From contig JABFWJ010000076.1 of NCBI GenBank assembly GCA_013362295.1, positions 1 through 12,800 on the forward strand: a stretch of DNA of 12,800 nt, in the 5' to 3' direction. A program made the translations under genes and the position numbers. This document shows, one piece after another, positions 7,215 through 12,589 of this stretch. The first letter of the stretch is position 1. The number at the start of each line of letters is the position of its first letter. The DNA is from Thermoleophilia bacterium (GTDB lineage Bacteria; Actinomycetota; Thermoleophilia; Gaiellales; Gaiellaceae). Below the pieces are notes generated by a model. That model was not told where the DNA came from and searched no databases. It saw only the letters and a program-made list of their open reading frames with translations.

Positions 7215-8003
7215 TCACAGGAACTCGGCCTCGCGGCCGAGCAGCACCTCGATCGCCCTGCGGCCCCGGTCGCCCATGTCGAGCGTCAGGTCGTTCACGT
7301 ACATCGCGACGAACTCGTCTGCGGTGTCGGAATCGATGCCGCGGCCGAAGCCCAGCGCGTACGCCATCGCGGCGTCGCGGTTCGCGAGACCTGCGTCGAT
7401 CGCCTCGCGCAGCACCGCCGAAACGTCGGCCGCCCGCTCGACGTCCTTGCGGATCGCGACGAGCCCGAGCGGCAGCGGCAAGTCGTGCTGCGACTGCCAC
7501 CACTCGCCGAGGTCGAGGATCTTGCGCAGGCCCGCGGCAGCGTAGGTGAGCTGGCCCTCGTGGATCAGCAGCCCGGCCTCGGCGCGCCCCGAGACCACTT
7601 CGTCGAGCACCTCGTCGAAGGGCAGGTCACGCGTGCGGATCGCGTCGCCGAGCGCGAGCCGCAGCACGCGCGACGCCGTCGTCAGCGGCCCAGGCGTGAC
7701 GATCTCCAGCGCCCGCAGCTCGTCGAGCGACAGCTCGCGCCTTGCGACGACGATCGGGCCGTAGCCTTCGCCGAACGAGGCCCCGTGCGGAAGGAGCGCA
7801 TAGCGGTCCGCGACCGCGGGGTATGCGCCGGCCGAGAGGGCGGTCACCTCGAGCCGCCCCTCGAGCGCCCAGTCGTTCAGCGATTGGATATCGGAGACGA
7901 TCGGCTCGATCTGGAGGCCGCGCGTGTCGACCTCGCCGGCCGCGAAGGCCCACACCATGAAGGCATCGTCGGGGTCCGCGCTGTGGCCGACCTGAATGGG
8001 CAC
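7215..8003 (-). CDS. mqnD: MqnD, 1,4-dihydroxy-6-naphthoate synthase (futalosine menaquinone pathway)
   Basis: A 262-residue periplasmic-binding-protein-fold enzyme of the MqnA/MqnD family without a signal peptide. The N-terminal VGHSADPDDAFMVWA, the central VTPGPLTTASRVLRLAL, the LLIHEGQLTYAAAGL segment, LPLPLGLVAIRKDV and the C-terminal YVNDLTLDMGDRG are all typical of MqnD rather than MqnA. MqnD converts cyclic dehypoxanthinyl futalosine to 1,4-dihydroxy-6-naphthoate. Start is GTG at 8003; an in-frame TAA lies just upstream, so nothing longer is possible. A GGAGGG lies 12 nt before the GTG, further than usual. It is the first gene of the long minus-strand run and diverges from a metal regulator. 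No other mqn gene is present in the window. Confidence 0.88.
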   Translation of the reverse strand: MPIQVGHSADPDDAFMVWAFAAGEVDTRGLQIEPIVSDIQSLNDWALEGRLEVTALSAGAYPAVADRYALLPHGASFGEGYGPIVVARRELSLDELRALEIVTPGPLTTASRVLRLALGDAIRTRDLPFDEVLDEVVSGRAEAGLLIHEGQLTYAAAGLRKILDLGEWWQSQHDLPLPLGLVAIRKDVERAADVSAVLREAIDAGLANRDAAMAYALGFGRGIDSDTADEFVAMYVNDLTLDMGDRGRRAIEVLLGREAEFL

Positions 8004-8026
8004 GGCGGCACGTTACCCTCCGCTGT
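8004..8026. promoter_or_regulatory. Compact divergent promoter, mqnD operon / DtxR-like gene
   Basis: Only 23 bp separate the two start codons. On the plus strand TACCCT (8014-8019) ends 7 nt before the ATG at 8027. On the minus strand TAACGT (8015-8010) ends 6 nt before the GTG at 8003. The two TANNNT hexamers share the central TA at 8014-8015. Such spacing is what leaderless transcription starting at the first base of the codon would need. No SD precedes the regulator start. The GGAGGG before mqnD would lie upstream of a leaderless start, which is a caveat. No clear -35 boxes are visible; they would lie inside the opposite coding regions. Confidence 0.5.
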
Positions 8027-8464
8027 ATGACCAAGGCTCCGCTGAGCGACTCGATCCAGGACTACCTGAAGGCGGTGTACAAGCTGCAGTCGGAGCAGGG
8101 ACGCGTGACGATCGGAGCGATCGCGAAGGATCAGTCGGTCTCACCCGCGTCCGCGTCCGCGATGGTCAAGAAGCTGGCCGCGCTCGACCTGCTGGAGCAC
8201 GAGCCGTACCGCGGCGCCCGGCTCACCGACGCCGGCGAGCGCGTCGCGCTCGAGGTGATCCGCCACCACCGGCTGCTGGAGCTCTACCTCGCGCGAACGC
8301 TCGGGGTAAGTGTCGACGACGTCCACGAGGAGGCCGACCGGCTCGAGCACGTGATCTCGGAAGAGCTGGAAGCGCGCATCGACCGGGCACTGGGGTTCCC
8401 GACGCACGACCCGCACGGCGACCCGATTCCGGACGCGAACCTCGAGTGGCCGGCGAAGGCGTGA
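8027..8464 (+). CDS. DtxR/MntR-family metal-dependent transcriptional regulator
   Basis: A 145-residue cytoplasmic repressor-type protein with an N-terminal winged helix (IQDYLKAVYKL, VTIGAIAKDQSVSPASASAMVKKL, then the wing YRGARLTDAGE) and a C-terminal dimer/metal domain. It lacks the SH3-like third domain of DtxR/IdeR, as in MntR. Alignment by eye to DtxR places H81, E85 and H100 at the ancillary site (DtxR H79, E83, H98) and D12, D104, E107 and H108 at the primary site (DtxR M10, C102, E105, H106). Acidic residues replacing Met and Cys make Mn(II) preference plausible. The MntR second acidic residue (E11) corresponds to K15 here. No metal transporter gene is adjacent. The target could be its own divergent promoter with mqnD (inference). 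Confidence 0.9.
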   Translation: MTKAPLSDSIQDYLKAVYKLQSEQGRVTIGAIAKDQSVSPASASAMVKKLAALDLLEHEPYRGARLTDAGERVALEVIRHHRLLELYLARTLGVSVDDVHEEADRLEHVISEELEARIDRALGFPTHDPHGDPIPDANLEWPAKA

Positions 8465-8466
8465 AG

Positions 8467-8542
8467 GCTCGAATCTGATTCAAAGAACGAATCAGGTTCG
8501 TACCTTCGAACCTGATTCGGCGCAGCCGAACCAGATTCGAGC
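8467..8542. repeat. Nested inverted repeat with four copies of a 13-bp near-palindrome
   Basis: Four 13-mers occur at 8470-8482, 8488-8500, 8507-8519 and 8527-8539. The first two fit CGAATC[TA]G[GA]TTC[GA] on the plus strand and the last two are the inverse form. Copies 2 and 3 are perfect inverted repeats (13 bp, loop TACCTT). Copies 1 and 4 pair over 8467-8481/8528-8542 with one mismatch in 15. Start-to-start spacing is 18, 19 and 20 bp. The array fills the convergent gap between the DtxR-like gene and the small gene ending at 8564. A bidirectional terminator or a REP-like element is possible; only a short TTTT run (8550-8553) follows on the plus strand. The pairing is seen directly; the role is inferred. 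Confidence 0.8.
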
Positions 8543-8563
8543 TCTGAGATTTTCGCCCGGGCG

Positions 8564-8905
8564 TCAGCGCCCGAAGAAGAACTTCTCCAGCGGCTTGAGC
8601 AGCTCCTCGCGGTGGAACGGCTTCACGGTCTGCGGGGCGCCGACCTCCTCCGAGACGACGGCGTCGTCCTCGAGCGCGTCGTTCGCGGCCTCGAGGCAGT
8701 CGTCGAGCTCGAACCCTTGCCACAGGTAGTCGTCCTCGCGCGGCGAGTCACTCTGGCGGTGCTGCGGGTTGACGATGCGGCCGACCGCCCAGACAGCGCC
8801 GGGCCGGCGCTCGATCCAGATCACGACCCGCTCGGGCCCGCCGCCGTCGTCGCGTCCCTCCACGATCCGCTCGGCGAAGCGTCCGGCCCTTGCAGGAGCC
8901 TTCAC
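8564..8905 (-). CDS. Small uncharacterised protein (113 aa)
   Basis: I do not recognise a named family. The protein is soluble and strongly charged, with no signal or membrane segment. It begins with a basic/Gly-rich stretch (AGRFAERIVEGRDDGGGP), then a likely beta strand pair (ERVVIWIERRPGAVWAVGRIV), a polar NPQHRQSDSPREDDY region, an acidic helix (FELDDCLEAANDALEDD) and a basic end (HREELLKPLEKFFFGR). Coding bias matches the neighbours. The GTG start at 8905 is chosen because a TATAGT -10 lies 7 nt upstream and no other start fits. It diverges from the gene at 8930 and converges on the DtxR-like gene across the inverted repeat. Confidence 0.72.
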   Translation of the reverse strand: MKAPARAGRFAERIVEGRDDGGGPERVVIWIERRPGAVWAVGRIVNPQHRQSDSPREDDYLWQGFELDDCLEAANDALEDDAVVSEEVGAPQTVKPFHREELLKPLEKFFFGR

Positions 8906-8929
8906 AGAGGCGACTATACTCGGGCGGGC
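8906..8929. promoter_or_regulatory. Symmetric divergent -10 between two small genes
   Basis: The 24-bp gap holds CGACTATACTCG, a near-palindrome (8911-8922). It reads TATACT on the plus strand (8915-8920; 9 nt before the GTG at 8930) and TATAGT on the minus strand (8918-8913; 7 nt before the GTG at 8905). TATA at 8915-8918 is common to both. TTGCAG at 8890-8895 is a poor plus -35 with a 19-bp spacer; nothing clear is seen for the minus strand. Neither start codon has a convincing Shine-Dalgarno, so short or leaderless transcripts are likely. Confidence 0.62.
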
Positions 8930-9175
8930 GTGGGAGTCGTCGACGCGATCCGAGGCGCGTTCTCGTTCCTCTCTGCCCGTTCGCAGACAGAGGAGCGAAT
9001 CGCGCAGTACGTCATCCGCGAGCACCATCGCGGGCGGCCGCTCGCAGAGATCCTCAACGACCACTACGTGACGAATCGGATGACGCCGGACCAGGTGAAG
9101 CGGCTGCTCGACCGGCCCGAGGTCATCCACGAGCTCGGCGACGACCTGATCACGGACGCCCGGCTCGGGATCTAG
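8930..9175 (+). CDS. Small uncharacterised helical protein (81 aa)
   Basis: No named family is recognised. The translation is helix-rich and soluble: VVDAIRGAFSFLSARS, then TEERIAQYVIREHHRGRPLAEIL, then VTNRMTPDQVKRLLDRPEVIHELGDDLI. The end is acidic. No signal peptide, membrane segment or cysteine is present. The GTG at 8930 is the only in-frame start near the -10 at 8915-8920. The stop TAG lies within a CTAG palindrome (9172-9175) shared with the stop of the convergent cyclodeaminase-family gene, so the two coding regions overlap by 4 bases. Codon use is like the neighbours. Confidence 0.7.
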   Translation: MGVVDAIRGAFSFLSARSQTEERIAQYVIREHHRGRPLAEILNDHYVTNRMTPDQVKRLLDRPEVIHELGDDLITDARLGI

Positions 9176-10077
9176 GAGAGCGCGCCGACGACGCGCGCGG
9201 CGACGGCGAGATCCCACGCCGCCAGGCCGTTCGACTTGAAGACGAGGATGTCGTCCGCGGCGGCGCGCGGCTCGATCTCGCCCACGACCGCATCCTGCAG
9301 TTCGTGCACCTCGAGCCAGTCGAGCACCCCGGTCCCGACGGCTCCGATCAGGTCGCCCGCCTCGATCCGAGCCTGCTCCCGGGAGTCCGTGCAGACGGAG
9401 GTCGCCCGCTCGAAGACGACGTTGTCGAGCTCGCGCGAGGCCGGGTCGTTGGCCCCGATCGCGAGCACGAGCGCGCCGTCGCGCAGCCACTCGCCGCGCA
9501 GCACTGGATCCTTCGCCGTCGTCGCGGTGACGACGACGTCGCAGGCGCCCGGCTCGCACGCGTCGGCGGCCGCCTCGCAGCCGTGCTCCGCGCAGAAGGC
9601 GGAGAGACGACGCTCGTTCGGGCAGGAGACGACAACCCGCTCGAGCGCCGGCAGCGCGTCCCGGAGTGCGGCGACATGGGCGGCCGCCTGCCTCCCGCAA
9701 CCGTAGACACCGAGCGTCGCGGCGCCGTCACGCGCGAGCAGTTGCGCGACGACGGCGGACGCGGCCGCCGTGCGGAGGCGCCCGAGCAGCTCGGCCTCGA
9801 CCACCGCGGCCAGCTCTGCTCGCTCGATCGAGAACAACACGATCAGGAACGGCGTGCCGCCCGGTAGCCAGACGAACGTCTTCAGCCCTGCGTAGCCGAG
9901 CTCCCGGTCGACACACGGCATGACGGCAAAAACGCCGTCGGGGATCTCGGCACGCACGCGCGCCGGGTTGTCGACGACGCCGCGAGCGAGCCGTTCGAAC
10001 GAGCCGTGCACGGCCGCCCGCGCCTCCGCGGGCGTCAACACCAACGCGACCTGCTCCTCGGTCACATAGACCGGCAT
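9172..10077 (-). CDS. Ornithine cyclodeaminase / mu-crystallin family protein
   Basis: A 301-residue NAD(P)-binding enzyme of the OCD/mu-crystallin/alanine dehydrogenase-like family. Seen are the substrate-side Lys in GLKTF (K66), the R-T-A-A-A-S helix (102-107), the Rossmann loop GVYGCGRQAAAHVAAL (123-138), VTATTAKDPVL near 183-193, the catalytic-region Asp in GANDPASREL (D211) and the C-terminal FKSNGLAAWDLA (280-291). Members interconvert amino and imino or keto acids (ornithine to proline, ketimine reduction, alanine dehydrogenation), so the substrate is open. ATG at 10077 shares one base with the DUF421 stop (TGATG), and the stop shares CTAG with the convergent small gene. It is the last gene of the ygfZ unit. 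Confidence 0.87.
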   Translation of the reverse strand: MPVYVTEEQVALVLTPAEARAAVHGSFERLARGVVDNPARVRAEIPDGVFAVMPCVDRELGYAGLKTFVWLPGGTPFLIVLFSIERAELAAVVEAELLGRLRTAAASAVVAQLLARDGAATLGVYGCGRQAAAHVAALRDALPALERVVVSCPNERRLSAFCAEHGCEAAADACEPGACDVVVTATTAKDPVLRGEWLRDGALVLAIGANDPASRELDNVVFERATSVCTDSREQARIEAGDLIGAVGTGVLDWLEVHELQDAVVGEIEPRAAADDILVFKSNGLAAWDLAVAARVVGALS

Positions 10078-10520
10078 CAGCCGGACTTCTTGATGAAGCT
10101 GATCGTCCCGTTCGTCTCCAGCACCGCCCACCTGATCTCGGAGAGGTGGGAAATGCCGTTCGCGCGGCCGGACTCGGCGACCTCGTCGGGCGTCAGCCGC
10201 TCGCGGCGCAGATTCCGCTCGATCAGCCGGCCGTCCTCGACGATCACGATCGGCTCGCCCTCGAGCACCGGCCGTGCGCGCGGGAAGCGATAGCCGAGCC
10301 ACGAGACGAACACCTGCAGGACGGCGAAGGTGAAGATCACGAGAAAGGCGCCCGTCACCGAGTAGTCGTCCTGGGTGAGCCCTTGCTGGACCGCGTCGCC
10401 GAGCACGATCAGCAGGATCAGGTCGAACGGCTGCAGCGACGACAGCTCACGCCGTCCGGTCAAGCGCGTCAGCACGAGGAGGACGACGAAGACCGCGCTT
10501 GTGCGAAGGACGATGTCCAT
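10077..10520 (-). CDS. DUF421 / YetF-like membrane protein
   Basis: A 147-residue protein with three N-terminal membrane segments (about residues 5-20, 31-48 and 57-75). A cytoplasmic YetF-type domain follows: RPVLEGEPIVIVEDGRLI, NLRRERLTPDEVAE, a likely helix, then LSEIRWAVLETNGTISFIKKSG. The conserved GRRELSSLQPFDLILLIVLGDAVQQG region after TM1 is characteristic of DUF421. YetF-like proteins are membrane proteins of unclear function linked in some bacteria to spore or stress physiology. ATG at 10520 lies 3 bp after the stop of the preceding gene; its stop overlaps the OCD start as TGATG. Confidence 0.88.
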   Translation of the reverse strand: MDIVLRTSAVFVVLLVLTRLTGRRELSSLQPFDLILLIVLGDAVQQGLTQDDYSVTGAFLVIFTFAVLQVFVSWLGYRFPRARPVLEGEPIVIVEDGRLIERNLRRERLTPDEVAESGRANGISHLSEIRWAVLETNGTISFIKKSG

Positions 10521-10523
10521 GAA

Positions 10524-11051
10524 TCACGGATAGACGTCGACGCGGCGGTCGATCGCCAGCACCTTGGTGTCGCCGTCGTCGAGCTCCACGCCCTGGGGGC
10601 GGTGCCACGCGACGTTGGTCGGGTTGACCTGGAACTGCATAAAGAGGACGTAGGACCCGCCGGCCGGAATGTGGCCGAGCTGGAAGCTGAGCCGCCCGTT
10701 CCTGCTCGACTCGCCGAGCGGGCTCGGCTCGATCGTGTTGATCGCCATCTCCTGGGCCCAGCCGGAGTCGAGGACGAGGAACGCGTTCTTGAGCTCCCGG
10801 CGCGCGCTGATCTGGAAGCGGGCGCTGTAGAGCAGGCCGCCGCGCAGCTTCGTCGGCGCACGCACAGTCAGCCTGGCGGCCGGGGCCGAGGCCGCGCTCG
10901 TCGACGGTCGCTGCCCGAAGACATTGGCGAGCCCGAGCAGGCAGAAGAGCCCGAGCAGGCCGAGGCCGAGCCAGCGCGGCCAGACGAGGTACCGCCGACC
11001 CTCGAAGTCACGGTGGCGCTCGAGGTCGATCGTGTCGGGGACGTCCGTCAC
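10524..11051 (-). CDS. Single-pass membrane protein with beta-rich exported domain, uncharacterised
   Basis: I do not recognise a family. The GTG at 11051 gives 175 residues: a charged cytoplasmic head (DLERHRDFEGRRYLVW), one membrane helix (about 26-46, WLGLGLLGLFCLLGLANVF), a Ser/Ala linker, and a beta-rich exterior part of about 115 residues (ARLTVRAPTKLRGGLLYSARFQI... SYVLFMQFQVNPTNVAW... KVLAIDRRVDVYP) that looks like an Ig-like sandwich. The orientation is inferred from the charged head. It ends 3 bp before the DUF421 gene, so the two are probably co-translated and may act together at the membrane. Upstream in-frame codons run into the tRNA, so longer starts are unlikely. SD before the GTG is weak. 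Confidence 0.72.
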   Translation of the reverse strand: MTDVPDTIDLERHRDFEGRRYLVWPRWLGLGLLGLFCLLGLANVFGQRPSTSAASAPAARLTVRAPTKLRGGLLYSARFQISARRELKNAFLVLDSGWAQEMAINTIEPSPLGESSRNGRLSFQLGHIPAGGSYVLFMQFQVNPTNVAWHRPQGVELDDGDTKVLAIDRRVDVYP

Positions 11052-11102
11052 GTCCCGTTGTTCAGCACCGGCCGTCCATCCCCTCCGGCGCGTGCGTCGA
11101 GA

Positions 11103-11175
11103 TGCGCCCGGCACGATTCGAACGTGCGACCCCCGGCTCCGCAAGCCGGTGCTCTATCCCCTGAGCTACGGGCGC
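11103..11175 (-). tRNA. tRNA-Arg, anticodon GCG
   Basis: The reverse strand folds as a complete cloverleaf of 73 nt. The acceptor is GCGCCCG/CGGGCGC (perfect), with TA at positions 8-9. The D arm is GCTC/GAGC with loop AGGGGATA. The anticodon arm is CCGGC/GCCGG with loop TTGCGGA, giving anticodon GCG. A 5-nt variable loop follows, then T arm GCACG/CGTGC with TTCGAAT. The discriminator is A and no CCA is encoded. C35 and an A at position 20 agree with arginine identity. The anticodon reads CGC. Its first 10 bases overlap the end of ygfZ on the same strand. Most bacteria use ACG (inosine) for this box, so G34 is worth noting. Confidence 0.95.
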
Positions 11176-11960
11176 GGGGAAGGCGTCAGTGTAGCCGCCC
11201 TGCCTCGGAGCCGAGCCGGCCGGCCGGCGACCTCGAGCGCCGCGTCGTCGGGGACGGCGACGCGCACGTAGGCGAGCGCGAGGCCCGGCACGGCGCTCGT
11301 CACGCGGCCCACCTCCTTGCCCTCGTGGACGACCGGCGTCTCCGGGTCCGGCGGGTCGCCGTCGATCTCGAGCACGCGCAGCCTTCGGTTCACCTTGCCG
11401 CGGAAGTGCTGCCGAGCGACCGGCTCCTGGCCCGGGTAGCAGCCCTTCGAGAACGAGATCGCGCGCTCGTCGAGACCGGCCTCGGCGGGCAGGATGCGCT
11501 CGTCGATCTCGCGCCCGTAGAGCGGGGTTCCCGCCTCGATCCGCAGGCGCTCGAGCTCCGCCCCGTCCAGCGTGGGCTGCACGTCCGCGTCGAGCACCTC
11601 CACCGCCGCGCGCCCGTAGTCGCGGTTCGGGATCCCCTCGCGGCCGTCGAGCACGACGGTCGAGACGTGCTCCTCGACCGCGATGTCGCACTTGGCCGCG
11701 AAGCGCATCCGGGTCAGCTGCGCGCGCACGGTCTCCCCGAGCTCCGGCTCGGTGAGCAGCAGCACGTCGTCCGCGCCCCGCCGCCAGACGAGCAGCGGCG
11801 CTATCACGCGCGCCTTCGCCGTCAGCAGGAGCGCGTCCGCCGAGCCTTCCTCCGGCACGTCGTTCGACAGCATGCGGTTCAGGTAGTCGACGGCCTCCGG
11901 CCCTTGCACGCGCACGTACGCGCGCGGACGGCGGGCGGCGGCGGGCGTAACGGTCGACAT
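11166..11960 (-). CDS. ygfZ: YgfZ/GcvT-like folate-binding Fe-S assembly protein
   Basis: A 264-residue protein of the folate-binding YgfZ family, related to the glycine cleavage T protein and involved in maintenance of some Fe-S enzymes. The diagnostic loop SKGCYPGQEPVAR is at residues 171-183 with C174. The N-terminal VQGPEAVDYLNRMLSND and the ELERLRIEAGTPLYGREI segment are typical, as is the C-terminal barrel (HEGKEVGRVTSAVPGLALAYVR). ATG at 11960 follows GGGAGG with a spacing of only 1 nt, which would be poor for SD use; a TAGTCT -10 ends 8 nt before the ATG. The stop TAG (11168-11166) lies inside the tRNA-Arg gene. The divergent neighbour is a molybdopterin enzyme. Confidence 0.9.
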   Translation of the reverse strand: MSTVTPAAARRPRAYVRVQGPEAVDYLNRMLSNDVPEEGSADALLLTAKARVIAPLLVWRRGADDVLLLTEPELGETVRAQLTRMRFAAKCDIAVEEHVSTVVLDGREGIPNRDYGRAAVEVLDADVQPTLDGAELERLRIEAGTPLYGREIDERILPAEAGLDERAISFSKGCYPGQEPVARQHFRGKVNRRLRVLEIDGDPPDPETPVVHEGKEVGRVTSAVPGLALAYVRVAVPDDAALEVAGRPARLRGRAATLTPSPRP

Positions 11961-11980
11961 GCCTCCCTAGACTAGACAGC
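11961..11980. promoter_or_regulatory. Compact divergent promoter, ygfZ / molybdopterin oxidoreductase
   Basis: The 20-bp gap holds CTAGACTAG (11967-11975). On the plus strand TAGACT (11968-11973) ends 7 nt before the GTG at 11981. On the minus strand TAGTCT (11974-11969) ends 8 nt before the ATG at 11960. The hexamers overlap by five bases. Transcription starting at or next to each start codon would give leaderless mRNAs. A GGGAGG lies directly before the ygfZ ATG and could be part of a very short leader instead. No -35 is evident. Confidence 0.52.
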
Positions 11981-12589
11981 GTGTTCCGGTCGAAGGCGGA
12001 GAGGAAGGTGCGCGAGCTGGGCTACGACCCGGCGCGCCTCCCGCCCGGCCAGTACTTGACCGAAAAGTGGCCCGTGCTGCACGCCGGCGACGTCCCTCGC
12101 TACGACGATCTGAGCACGTGGACCTTCCGCGTCTTCGGCGACGTGGAGCAGGAGCTCGAGCTGTCGTGGGATCAGTTCAACGAGCTGCCTCGGCAGTCGA
12201 ACGTGCAGGACATCCACTGCGTCACCCGCTGGTCGCGCTTCGATGCCCGGTTCGAAGGCGTGCACTGGAGCGAGCTGGCGAAGCTCGCGCAGCCGAAGCC
12301 GACCGGCCGCTTCGTGATCGCCCACGCCGAAGCCGGCTTCACGTCGAACGTCCCGCTGTCCTACCTCACCGACCCGGACGCGCTGCTCGCGACGCACGCC
12401 GACGGGGCGCCCCTCACGCCCGAGCACGGCTACCCGCTGCGCCTCGTGATCCCCGGCAAGTACTTCTGGAAGAGCGCGAAGTGGCTGCGCGGGATCGAGC
12501 TCTCGAGCATCGACCGGCCCGGCTTCTGGGAGCGCTACGGCTATCACAACGACGCCGATCCCTGGCACGAGGAGCGCTACGGCTTCTGA
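11981..12589 (+). CDS. Sulfite-oxidase-fold molybdopterin-dependent oxidoreductase, cytoplasmic
   Basis: A 202-residue protein of the oxidoreductase molybdopterin-binding (SUOX/YedY-like) family. The expected Mo-ligating cysteine is C80 in DIHCVTRWSRFDARFEGVHW. The LPPGQYLTEKWPVLHAG start, the FVIAHAEAGFTSNVPL segment, GYPLRLVIPGKYFWKSAKWLRGIEL and the YGYHNDADPWHEERYGF end are typical of small stand-alone actinobacterial and bacterial members. No Tat or Sec signal is present, unlike MsrP/YedY, so it is likely cytoplasmic. Electron partner and substrate are unknown. The GTG at 11981 is chosen from its -10 spacing and because the family N-terminus fits. It runs divergently from ygfZ and ends before a hairpin terminator. 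Confidence 0.87.
   Translation: MFRSKAERKVRELGYDPARLPPGQYLTEKWPVLHAGDVPRYDDLSTWTFRVFGDVEQELELSWDQFNELPRQSNVQDIHCVTRWSRFDARFEGVHWSELAKLAQPKPTGRFVIAHAEAGFTSNVPLSYLTDPDALLATHADGAPLTPEHGYPLRLVIPGKYFWKSAKWLRGIELSSIDRPGFWERYGYHNDADPWHEERYGF

Noticed and set aside
8467..8542. CRISPR-like array
   Set aside because: The four repeats are only 13 bp, alternate in orientation and have 5-7 nt between them; no cas genes are near. This is an inverted repeat, not a CRISPR.
8467..8542. DtxR/MntR operator array
   Set aside because: The motif is downstream of the regulator in a convergent gap with no promoter to control, and it does not resemble the DtxR box.
11062..11079. Five-codon minus-strand mini-ORF (MDGRC) after GGAGGGG, between the tRNA and the hypothetical gene
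   Set aside because: The SD-like run abuts the ATG, the ORF is too short to judge, and chance occurrence is likely in high-GC sequence. A leader peptide cannot be excluded but is not supported.
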